Below, piece by piece: positions 1-5,263 of a stretch of DNA of 6,516 nucleotides. This stretch comes from Desulfobacterales bacterium. Its GTDB lineage: Bacteria; Desulfobacterota; Desulfobacteria; Desulfobacterales; JAUCGF01. Numbering within the stretch: position 1 is the first letter of the stretch; every line of letters starts with the position of its first letter. Location of the stretch: NCBI GenBank assembly GCA_029940345.1, contig JAOZRC010000312.1:1-6516 (forward strand), given 5' to 3'. Both the position numbers and the translations under genes were made by a program. The notes under the pieces are model-generated. The model had not been told where the DNA came from, did no database searches, and saw nothing but the letters and a program-made list of their open reading frames with translations.

Positions 1-83
1 TTCAGCGCTAACAGCACAGGTCGAAATTTTTCTGCCATTTTGGGAATGCACCCTAGCAGAAACGACCTGACACCTGAAATCAT
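1..83 (-). other. partial leftward ORF at window edge, possibly a transposase fragment
   Basis: An open frame starts with ATG at 83-81 and runs off the left edge after about 27 codons. The readable peptide contains MAEKFRPVLLAL. From memory this resembles a stretch seen in some transposases just before an 'RASS..EN.NSRLR' region, but the part that would confirm this lies outside the window. No good ribosome binding site precedes the ATG, because the region just upstream is A/T-rich. It could equally be a chance open frame or the 3' remnant of a mobile element. Confidence 0.2.
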
Positions 84-130
84 AATATTAAAAATCACAA
101 ATTATGACCTTGCCGAGTATATCTGGACAT

Positions 131-1114
131 TTAACAACATTTATACAGTTTTAGCAAACGTTCATCCATAACAAAATAAAACTTCATAAAAGATGACCCG
201 TCAAAACGGGTGCGCACACCATGGAGTGTGTCGGCCAGATCAATTGTGCTTCGCAAATGCGTAATCATGATTAATTGCTTATCCGACGCCACATCTTTGA
301 GAAAAGCCTGCATTGATTTGTGGTTGATGTAATCCAGGGCCGGTTCGACTTCATCTAAAAGATAGAGCGGGCTTTGCAGTTGATGAAAAAGAGCCAGTTT
401 TAATGCCAGGCTGGTGATTGCTTTTTCACCGCCGGACAGTTGGTGGGCCCGTCGCACACGGTTGCCCGGTAGCGTGACTTCAATATCGAACCCTTTTTGG
501 TGGGGGGGTATCGAAATCAGATCAAAGCGCACTTCCGATCTAGGCAATAAATACGACATATAACGTGCAAAGCGCGGCGCGATGACATCTTCAAGACACT
601 GGCAAAGATTGGTTCCGGATACAACGTCCAGGACCGTTCGGATGATATTAAAGCGTTCTTGCGGATTGACAAGAAGAATATCGTTTACCTGTTCCTGGCG
701 AATCATAGTTTTTAGGGCTTGACCCATACCAAGCGTCTTGATCCGATCTTCATAGGATTGCCGGTCGGTGAGTTCATTTTGGAACCAGTAGCGGCTTCGG
801 CCATCTCTTGTCATTTCCCGTGTAAACTGAAATATGGTGTCGTCGTTGTTTGCTTCCTGCTTGAAGTTTAGTTCGACACGGATTGATTCAGCGGGCGGAT
901 GCGCATCACTGCCGGCGAAAAACAACTCATGGCGATCATAACAGCGAATCCGTTCAAGATTATTTTCACCCAACACCCAGACAATGGCGTCCAGTATGTT
1001 TGACTTTCCGACACCATTATTGCCGATAACGACACTGATGCCGGATTTGAAACTCATATCCGTCTTTTCCGAAAAGGATTTAAACCCTTGGATTGTAACA
1101 TCTTCCAGGTACAT
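131..1114 (-). CDS. coil-less SMC-like ATPase (head domain only)
   Basis: This 327-residue protein carries all the nucleotide-binding motifs of an SMC/Rad50-type ATPase. It opens with an SMC-like start (GFKSF, residues 10-14), followed by Walker A GNNGVGKSN (31-39) and a Q-loop segment (MIRQEQVNDIL, about 137-147). After these come the signature LSGGEK (226-231), Walker B LYLLDE (250-255), the D-loop ALD (259-261) and the H-loop ITH (284-286). True SMC proteins put roughly 700-900 residues of coiled coil and hinge between the two half-heads. Here only about 35-60 residues (about 160-200) join them, so one chain should fold into one complete head. The connector holds Cys-Gln-Cys (171-173) and the protein ends in Cys-Cys. 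Its ATG lies 2 nt after the upstream selenoprotein's stop, and its AGGAG ribosome site lies inside that gene, which suggests translational coupling. Every motif is intact, so I read it as a functional compact ATPase rather than a deletion. Its role is unknown. Confidence 0.9.
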   Translation of the reverse strand: MYLEDVTIQGFKSFSEKTDMSFKSGISVVIGNNGVGKSNILDAIVWVLGENNLERIRCYDRHELFFAGSDAHPPAESIRVELNFKQEANNDDTIFQFTREMTRDGRSRYWFQNELTDRQSYEDRIKTLGMGQALKTMIRQEQVNDILLVNPQERFNIIRTVLDVVSGTNLCQCLEDVIAPRFARYMSYLLPRSEVRFDLISIPPHQKGFDIEVTLPGNRVRRAHQLSGGEKAITSLALKLALFHQLQSPLYLLDEVEPALDYINHKSMQAFLKDVASDKQLIMITHLRSTIDLADTLHGVRTRFDGSSFMKFYFVMDERLLKLYKCC

Positions 1115-1116
1115 AA

Positions 1117-1413
1117 TTATTGCTCCTGATTCTTTGCATTATATCGTCTCTGAATTTCAGCAATCAGCTCTTCTTGCATGGGTATCAGGGACACATAGAC
1201 CAGTTCATCGTCCAAAGCGATGCTGGGCAGTGATTTGGCCTTTAGCGCAAGAAAACGCTGCACCCCTTTACGGGTGCGCATATCCCATTCGTACACGCGG
1301 GTCATTTGCCGAATTTCTTCAGGTAAAACCTTTACCGATTCCGCCATATAGACGCAAGCCGTTCATTGATTAAAATCGGTCAAGAGCACATCGACAACTA
1401 CTGGTTTTGCCAT
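1117..1413 (-). CDS. thioredoxin-fold selenoprotein with UxxC motif (98 aa, UGA read as Sec)
   Basis: The gene begins at ATG 1413-1411, preceded by a strong AAGGAGG site 5 nt away. Its 17th codon is an in-frame TGA (1365-1363). Reading TGA as selenocysteine gives Sec-Thr-Ala-Cys (residues 17-20) followed by Val-Tyr-Met, and then 75 more residues to TAA. The redox motif sits after a short beta strand (VVVDVLL), as in thioredoxins. A probable cis-proline motif LPSIA is at 62-66 (Pro63). The paralogue at 2196-2546 has Cys-x-x-Cys-Phe-Tyr-Met at the same place, and the one at 2591-2875 has Sec-x-x-Cys-Val-Tyr-Met. A hairpin suitable as a bacterial SECIS lies within the UGA-to-loop distance expected for the family. 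Without recoding, only a 76-residue fragment starting at Met23 (1347) would be annotated, lacking the redox centre. It probably acts as a cytoplasmic thiol/selenol oxidoreductase, since no signal peptide is seen. It is coupled to the SMC-like gene; its substrate is unknown. Confidence 0.87.
1322..1336 (-). promoter_or_regulatory. candidate bacterial SECIS hairpin of the first selenoprotein gene
   Basis: On the coding strand a perfect 6-bp stem GGUAAA/UUUACC closes a GGU loop. The loop lies 33-35 nt after the UGA, inside the coding sequence. Bacterial SECIS elements are stem-loops just downstream of UGA, with a small apical loop that usually has a G in its first two positions and a UGA-to-loop distance of about 16-37 nt; this one fits. 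SelB binding is inferred. A second, weaker hairpin (CGUC/GGCG around a UAUAU loop) lies closer to the UGA. Confidence 0.55.
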
Positions 1414-1583
1414 AGTTCCTCCTTATTAATAAAGATCCAATCATATCTGGTTGACACCGCGAGAGATGAAATCACAATGATTATTTCTTTTACAAGTAAT
1501 GGTGGGGGAATAAAATCGTCCGAAAGTTGATTTTGAGGATAAACACGGATGGTTTTGGTAGAAAGGCGTTAATAAGGTTAATA

Positions 1584-1612
1584 TTGACTTTAGCCGGTTT
1601 TTTGCCTATCTG
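1584..1612 (+). promoter_or_regulatory. possible sigma70-type promoter for the corrinoid adenosyltransferase gene
   Basis: TTGACT (1584-1589) and TATCTG (1607-1612) are separated by 17 nt, and the pair lies about 35 nt before the ATG at 1648. The -35 matches 5 of 6 consensus bases but the -10 is weak. A second candidate, TTGACA at 1451-1456, lies farther upstream. I see no B12 box or cobalamin-riboswitch core in the 234-nt divergent region, and no clear leftward promoter for the selenoprotein gene. Confidence 0.35.
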
Positions 1613-1647
1613 TTTCATATTATAAATTTAAACGGATCGTATCTGAT

Positions 1648-2175
1648 ATGAATAAAAGTCAAAAAGGGTATGTACAAGTATACACAGGTGATGGCAAGGG
1701 CAAAACCACGGCAGCCATCGGTCTTGCCATCAGGGCGGCTGGTGCCGGGCTGAACGTATATATCGCCCAGTTTGTCAAAATGGGGGAATACAGTGAAATT
1801 AAAGCATTAAAACGGTTTGCGGAAAAAATCACCCTTGAACAATACGGTTTCGGATGCTTTGTCAATCGTCGTCCGTCGAAAAAAGATATGCAGATTGCAC
1901 GCAAGGGCCTCAAGATGGTTAAAAATGTGATCGCTTCAGGCCAATTTGACGTGGTTATTCTTGAAGAGGCGAATATTGCGGTAAAATACGGTATTATCAC
2001 TGTTCACGAACTGTCCGATATTATCATCACCAAACCCGCCAACATCGAATTGGTTATCACGGGCCGGTATGCATCCCCCCGGATAATCGAATTGGCTGAC
2101 CTGGTGACTGAAATGAAAGTTATCAAGCATTACTATCAAAAAGGCGTGAAGGCCAGGGTGGGAATTGAAAAGTGA
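1648..2175 (+). CDS. cobO: cob(I)yrinic acid a,c-diamide / cob(I)alamin adenosyltransferase (CobO/CobA/BtuR type)
   Basis: This 175-residue protein belongs to the CobA/CobO/BtuR family, which transfers the adenosyl group of ATP to a Co(I) corrinoid to make adenosylcobalamin or its precursor. The P-loop GDGKGKTT (14-21) is intact. VILEEANIA (103-111) corresponds to the family's Walker-B-like segment, with Glu where Asp is common. The segment LVITGRYASPRIIELADLVTEM (135-156) contains the diagnostic TGR...ADLVTEM signature. The end (HYYQKGVKARVGIEK, 161-175) matches the family's usual C-terminus, so the TGA at 2173-2175 is a true stop. Length is normal for the short form. It is the only rightward gene in the cluster, divergent from the selenoprotein/SMC pair and convergent with the cysteine thioredoxin. 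The ribosome site is weak (GGAT about 11 nt upstream). Its presence suggests that a corrinoid-dependent process is linked to the cluster. The exact corrinoid substrate cannot be read from the sequence. Confidence 0.93.
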   Translation: MNKSQKGYVQVYTGDGKGKTTAAIGLAIRAAGAGLNVYIAQFVKMGEYSEIKALKRFAEKITLEQYGFGCFVNRRPSKKDMQIARKGLKMVKNVIASGQFDVVILEEANIAVKYGIITVHELSDIIITKPANIELVITGRYASPRIIELADLVTEMKVIKHYYQKGVKARVGIEK

Positions 2176-2187
2176 AATTCGTTTTTC

Positions 2188-2202
2188 GGCTGAATTTAAG
2201 CC
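2188..2202. terminator. weak hairpin between convergent genes
   Basis: GGCT and AGCC are separated by 7 nt between the two convergent stop codons, and T-rich tracts lie on both sides. The stem is only 4 bp and overlaps the end of the leftward gene, so termination here is a guess based mainly on position. Confidence 0.2.
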
Positions 2203-2546
2203 TGTTTTGCTTTTGAATTCAAAGCAATCTCTTCCAGCGTTTCCTGAATGGCCTCTTCCAGTTCAAACAGGGGCGGAATCGCATCAAAAACAAGCTCGCC
2301 ATTGATGAAAAGGGAAGGCACCGGCGCAATCTTGCACTTTTTGTAAACACCCTCTTCCCCGAAAAGGGAGCATGAGAGTTCCAGAAACCGTTGCTTGCCT
2401 TTTTGTTTCATAAAATCAACACGGTGGTATTCCACATATTGATCATATTGCGGCAGGATTTCTTTCACCGTTTCATCCATGTAGAAACATGGCAAACAGT
2501 AGTCCGCTTTGTACATCACTTCTATTAATATTTTTTCAGTGTTCAT
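2196..2546 (-). CDS. thioredoxin-fold protein with CLPC motif (cysteine paralogue of the selenoproteins)
   Basis: This 116-residue cytoplasmic thioredoxin-like protein has the redox motif Cys-Leu-Pro-Cys at 17-20, followed by Phe-Tyr-Met. A cis-proline segment APVPSLFINGELVFD spans 74-88, with Pro77. The active-site surroundings (U/C-x-x-C-V/F-Y-M) and the PVPS..INGxL(A/V)FD block align it with the UxxC protein encoded just upstream at 2591-2875. An RKG/KGKQRFL-type stretch (about 49-55) recalls the first selenoprotein at 1117-1413. It differs by an insertion with two extra cysteines (Cys59, Cys71) just before the cis-proline, which could form a second disulfide or metal site. The start is fixed by an in-frame TAG a few codons upstream of ATG 2546-2544; the ribosome site is weak (AGGG). 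It lies 44 nt after the second selenoprotein gene, probably in the same transcript. It serves as the in-window reference showing that TGA in the paralogues stands where Cys stands here. Confidence 0.87.
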   Translation of the reverse strand: MNTEKILIEVMYKADYCLPCFYMDETVKEILPQYDQYVEYHRVDFMKQKGKQRFLELSCSLFGEEGVYKKCKIAPVPSLFINGELVFDAIPPLFELEEAIQETLEEIALNSKAKQA

Positions 2547-2590
2547 AGGACCCTATTATTTTTTGGCGTTTTTTATTACGAACAAGCCGA

Positions 2591-2875
2591 CTATTTATCC
2601 AGTTCGCGGAGATATGATGTCAACACCTCCGCACTCGGCGTCAGATCAAACGCCAGTTTGCCGTTGATTATGATGGAGGGAACCGGTGCCGGGCGCCCAA
2701 TCTCTTTTGAAATATCAATATAATGCAATGCGCCGTCAAGTTCCTTGGTATAAACGATTTCAACTTGCAGCGTATCCCCAAAAGCGGATGCGACGGATTC
2801 GACCACCCGGGCCATGTAAACACATGGAATTCAGTGTTGGCCCTCATGCAATACGGTTATACGAATCGGTTTCAT
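2591..2875 (-). CDS. thioredoxin-fold selenoprotein with UxxC motif (94 aa, UGA read as Sec)
   Basis: Translation from ATG 2875-2873 (AGGA 8 nt upstream) reaches an in-frame TGA at codon 15 (2833-2831), then stays open to TAA at 2593-2591. Reading the TGA as selenocysteine gives Sec-Ile-Pro-Cys (15-18) followed by Val-Tyr-Met, after a short strand (IRITVL). The cis-proline block PAPVPSIIINGKLAFD (62-77, Pro66) closely matches the cysteine paralogue downstream. The protein has the size of a minimal thioredoxin/glutaredoxin fold, with no signal peptide or membrane segment. If UGA were a stop, only 74 residues from Met21 (2815) would be called and the redox motif would be lost. Both sides of the UGA conserve family sequence, so a degenerate gene is unlikely. 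It probably acts as a selenol/thiol reductase, perhaps taking electrons from the flavoprotein encoded at 3300-4223. The reductant and substrate are inferred. Confidence 0.88.
2800..2814 (-). promoter_or_regulatory. candidate bacterial SECIS hairpin of the second selenoprotein gene
   Basis: On the coding strand UGGCC pairs with GGUCG (with G-U pairs) around a CGGGU loop, 22-26 nt after the UGA. The loop has G at its second position and lies within the accepted distance. A competing perfect 6-bp hairpin, CCAUGU/ACAUGG with a GUUU loop (2812-2827), starts only 4 nt after the UGA. It shares bases with this stem, so both cannot form at once. Confidence 0.45.
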
Positions 2876-2917
2876 AATGTCAATCCTATTTTTGGCTTGG
2901 TTCTAAGCTTTGAATAC

Positions 2918-3056
2918 GGCATCCTTCATTTGTCAGTTTACACTTTGTCCCGTTAGGGACATAATATCTATAGAAAAGGCTTACAAGTACGACAAGTCCC
3001 GTAGGGACGAAATAGAATAAAGTGTAAACTACTTTGATGCTATTTTGAAGGATGCC
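2918..3056. repeat. 139-bp nested inverted-repeat element (MITE-like)
   Basis: The outer arms GGCATCCTTCA (2918-2928) and TGAAGGATGCC (3046-3056) are exact inverse complements. Inner arms AGTTTACACTTT (2935-2946) and AAAGTGTAAACT (3019-3030) are a second exact pair. Within them are two small palindromes, GTCCC-GTTA-GGGAC (2947-2960) and GTCCC-GTA-GGGAC (2996-3008). There is no ORF inside. The transcript would fold into a multi-branched structure. The motif GGGACGAAATA recurs near 5538, so this belongs to a repeat family with several copies in this genome. Confidence 0.8.
2967..2995 (-). promoter_or_regulatory. possible sigma70-like promoter inside the repeat, facing the selenoprotein/thioredoxin pair
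   Basis: Leftward TTGTCG (2995-2990) and TATAGA (2972-2967) are 17 nt apart, about 90 nt before the ATG at 2875. Each hexamer matches only about 4 of 6 consensus bases, so this is tentative. If real, the repeat supplies the promoter of the pair. Confidence 0.25.
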
Positions 3057-3246
3057 TAGTTCTACTTTGGTAAATTGATATGTAGGGTGGGTGGAGCCTA
3101 GCGGAACCCACCATTCGGCAATCAGGCTGCCTTATTGGTGGGTTCCGCTAGGCTCCACCCATCCTACATGTTGCCAATTTTTTATAATTCTGGCTATCGC
3201 AGGTACAAAAATGACTATCAAAATTTAAGTTACCAAAGTAGAACTA
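3057..3246. mobile_element. 190-bp MITE-like element with perfect 17-bp terminal inverted repeats
   Basis: TAGTTCTACTTTGGTAA (3057-3073) and its exact inverse complement (3230-3246) bound the element. Both ends carry TA, which fits a TA target as used by IS630/Tc1-type transposases, although that assignment is inference. Inside is a near-perfect 33-bp inverted repeat (3081-3113 and 3136-3168, one mismatch) built on the GTAGGGTGGGT...ACCCACC theme common to dispersed bacterial palindromes. A short GGCA/TGCC stem lies in its loop. There is no ORF. The element abuts the 139-bp repeat to its left and sits in the 3' region of the leftward flavoprotein gene, where the strong hairpin could act as a transcription terminator. 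Confidence 0.8.
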
Positions 3247-3299
3247 TAATACTATAGTATACTTGGCAATATGATGTAATTGGGTTGAGCAGATTGCTT

Positions 3300-4223
3300 T
3301 CAAGTTTCAAGTTTAAATAAAAATTCAGCAGCATATTGAGCCGCCCGCGCGCCATCCGCACAGGCGGTCAGCACACTGAACATATCCGTATCGCGAACAT
3401 CACCGGCTGCGAAAAGGCCCGAATGGGAGGTCATCAGGTTTTTATCTGTTTTTAAATAGCTGTCCAAAGCTGTTTCCACGGGCATCTCAAGCGCTTGGGT
3501 GTTCGGCAGCCACCCAATGGCCAGAAAAACGCCATTAATGGCAACTTCTTGTTTATCACTTTCTTTGGTTGTGACCATGAGCGCTTCCACCTGGTCAGCG
3601 CCCTTTATTCCGATCACCTCAGTCTCTCGCATAGGGATGATGTTGGGCTGTTCCTCTATTTGAGATTCATAAATCGCCGGCATTGTAAAGGCGCGGTCAC
3701 GGCACACCAGATACACTTTCGAGGCTGACTTTGAAAGCGTCAGCGCGTGTTGAGCGGCAATCTTATCACCGCCGATGACGGCTAAAGCAGCATCCTGATT
3801 ACGGTAAAGCGGTCCATCGCACACCGAACAAAAATGGATGCCTTTAACATTATCCTTGATTTCAGGAAACTTTTTGGGCGTTCGTCCTGTTGCAATAATG
3901 GCGGCAGGCGCAGTATATTGGCGGGCATCTGTATCGATTCCGGTGAAAAGAGGTTCGCTGAAGCTGAGTTTTTGCAAACGAGCCATCGGGAAAATGGCAC
4001 CCTGAGCTTGGGCTTGCTGCAAAGCCAGCATGCCGAACTGGATCCCTGAAATGCCATCGGGAAAACCCGGAAAATCGGCCAGGTCATTGAGCATGTATAA
4101 AATACCGCCCGGAATATCTCCGAACACAATCGTGTTCAAGCCCATCCGTCGCGCGAATAATGCGGCCGAAAGTCCCGCCGGCCCCATCCCCATAATCAAG
4201 AGGTCATAGCGATTTGGATTCAT
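3300..4223 (-). CDS. thioredoxin-reductase-like FAD flavoprotein with CSVC motif
   Basis: This 307-residue protein has the thioredoxin reductase architecture. The FAD Rossmann motif GMGPAGLSAA is at 12-21 and the ATGRTP segment at 111-116. The redox pair Cys132-Ser-Val-Cys135 is followed by Asp-Gly, as in the family. The second FAD motif GLFAAGDVRD (269-278) leads into VLTACADGARAA. The NADPH-binding part departs from the classical enzyme: the glycine motif is IGGDKIAAQ (150-158) rather than GGGxxA, and the phosphate-binding HRRxxxR stretch is replaced by VCRDRAF (173-179). It may therefore use another electron donor, such as NADH or ferredoxin, as described for some thioredoxin-reductase relatives. 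Its ATG overlaps the CobW stop (ATGA) and a GGAG site lies about 10 nt upstream, so it is translationally coupled. Likely partners are the thioredoxin-like proteins in this window. A residual possibility is a specialised flavoprotein disulfide reductase outside the general thioredoxin system. Confidence 0.88.
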   Translation of the reverse strand: MNPNRYDLLIMGMGPAGLSAALFARRMGLNTIVFGDIPGGILYMLNDLADFPGFPDGISGIQFGMLALQQAQAQGAIFPMARLQKLSFSEPLFTGIDTDARQYTAPAAIIATGRTPKKFPEIKDNVKGIHFCSVCDGPLYRNQDAALAVIGGDKIAAQHALTLSKSASKVYLVCRDRAFTMPAIYESQIEEQPNIIPMRETEVIGIKGADQVEALMVTTKESDKQEVAINGVFLAIGWLPNTQALEMPVETALDSYLKTDKNLMTSHSGLFAAGDVRDTDMFSVLTACADGARAAQYAAEFLFKLET

Positions 4224-5260
4224 TCCGGTTTTTCTCCGTCAGATGAAAAAGGCTGAAAGGTCCCCATGTTCACCCAAGGTCCGTTTGCAATCGCTTTTTC
4301 CAGCCTGTCGATAGATGGCGGCGGAGCAATGAACACAACAGTATTTTCATGTTCCACCTGTCGGTTTGTCAATGTTATTTCTTCCAGAGACCAATCACCC
4401 ATCACATAGCTGAAAAGATGTATCCGATCCCGCTCATTAACGAATCCTTTGGCCCTCACAAGGCCTTCAGGCAAATTTTCAGCCATTGCGCTGATATCGG
4501 CGAGATCATCGCCGGTCCACTTGTAAACAGCGGACATAAGCATATCCGGTGGAGTGAGTTCAAGGTCCGGACTGTCAAGGAGTTTATCAATAAAATGATC
4601 CAGTTCTTCGGATGAAAGTGAATCGGTCGGGGTGCTCGTATCCGGCCGGTTTCCCGTTTCATCGGTTTTCAGATCAAAGAAACGTTCCAAGGAGATATCG
4701 GCATAGGTGGTTTCGATAAAGACAGGGTCAGGATGAAAGCCCTGGATAACCTTTTTGGTTTCGGCAATTTTTTCAGGAGAGGACAAATCGGTCTTATTGA
4801 TGATAAACACGGATGAAGAGGCGATCTGCTTTTCCAGGGAAGCATATACGTTGTATGCTTCCAGGAAATGAGCCGCATCAATGACACAGAACTGCTCTTT
4901 AAATTGGAAACGATCATCAAAAATGGGGAGTTTCAAATCCTTTTTCAGATCAGACGGGTTGGCCACTCCGGTGGACTCGATTAACAGGATATCGGGTTGA
5001 AATTTGTTTTTCAGCTCATAAAGGCCCTTAATGAAATCGGTTTTCACACACACACAGAAGATAGAGCCTTTGCTGATTTCCATCATATCAATGTCATCAC
5101 CCTCCACAAGGGTCCCGTCAACGCCCACTTCACCGAATTCATTGACCAAAAGAGTGAGTTTTTTATCTCGTGGAAATATTTTGACAATCCGGTTCAAGAG
5201 GGTGGTTTTACCGCTGCCCAAAAAGCCGGTTATTAAATAAACATACGTGGAGTCACTCAT
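4220..5260 (-). CDS. CobW/COG0523-family GTPase (putative metallochaperone)
   Basis: This 346-residue G3E-family GTPase is related to CobW, HypB and UreG. Walker A is GFLGSGKTT (12-20), the magnesium/Walker-B-like segment LLIESTG is at 92-98, and the guanine-specificity motif NKTD is at 155-158. The metal-binding motif, usually CxCC, appears here as Ile-Phe-Cys-Val-Cys (67-71), so the cysteines are shifted and only two remain (Cys69, Cys71). A CobW C-terminal domain follows at about 255-335 (VRAKGFVNERDRIHLFSYVMGDWSLEEI and on). The linker at about 205-220 is rich in Asp, Thr and Ser, with no histidine cluster of the zinc-chaperone type. It starts 3 nt after the small thioredoxin gene and overlaps the flavoprotein gene by 4 nt. 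The family uses GTP to insert or traffic metals; together with the corrinoid adenosyltransferase, a cobalt or corrinoid-protein role is plausible but not shown. Confidence 0.9.
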   Translation of the reverse strand: MSDSTYVYLITGFLGSGKTTLLNRIVKIFPRDKKLTLLVNEFGEVGVDGTLVEGDDIDMMEISKGSIFCVCVKTDFIKGLYELKNKFQPDILLIESTGVANPSDLKKDLKLPIFDDRFQFKEQFCVIDAAHFLEAYNVYASLEKQIASSSVFIINKTDLSSPEKIAETKKVIQGFHPDPVFIETTYADISLERFFDLKTDETGNRPDTSTPTDSLSSEELDHFIDKLLDSPDLELTPPDMLMSAVYKWTGDDLADISAMAENLPEGLVRAKGFVNERDRIHLFSYVMGDWSLEEITLTNRQVEHENTVVFIAPPPSIDRLEKAIANGPWVNMGTFQPFSSDGEKPE

Positions 5261-5263
5261 CAG

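Noticed and set aside
1..171. Rightward open frame across the left edge ending at TAA near 171
   Set aside because: It overlaps the end of the SMC-like gene on the opposite strand, resembles no known family and has no visible start.
131..1114. Mini-SMC as a deletion-derived pseudogene
   Set aside because: All ATPase motifs are intact, the connector is a clean in-frame link, and the gene is tightly coupled to its upstream neighbour.
1363..1365. In-frame TGA read as a real stop or as a sign of a pseudogene
   Set aside because: Family sequence is conserved on both sides, the upstream ATG has a strong ribosome site, the paralogues have Cys or TGA at the same position, and the rest of the gene is intact.
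984..1373. Rightward 129-aa ORF antisense to the SMC-like and selenoprotein genes
   Set aside because: It lies opposite two well-supported genes, has no recognisable domain and no ribosome site; it is a shadow frame.
1414..1647. Cobalamin riboswitch upstream of the adenosyltransferase
   Set aside because: No B12-box-like core or multi-helix arrangement could be recognised in the 234 nt.
1659..2139. Leftward ORFs antisense to the adenosyltransferase gene
   Set aside because: They are opposite a gene with a complete family signature, and their translations show no family features.
2173..2175. TGA ending the adenosyltransferase gene considered as a Sec codon
   Set aside because: The protein ends in the family's usual GIE-type terminus, and the next in-frame codons reach another stop quickly.
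2918..3246. CRISPR array
   Set aside because: The repeats are inverted and nested, not regularly spaced direct repeats, and there are no cas genes.
3300..3302. TGA ending the flavoprotein gene considered as another Sec codon
   Set aside because: The protein already has the full thioredoxin-reductase length, and the frame beyond shows no recognisable domain and soon meets TAG.
3495..5240. Several short ORFs in other frames across the flavoprotein and CobW genes
   Set aside because: They overlap strongly supported genes and have no domain evidence.
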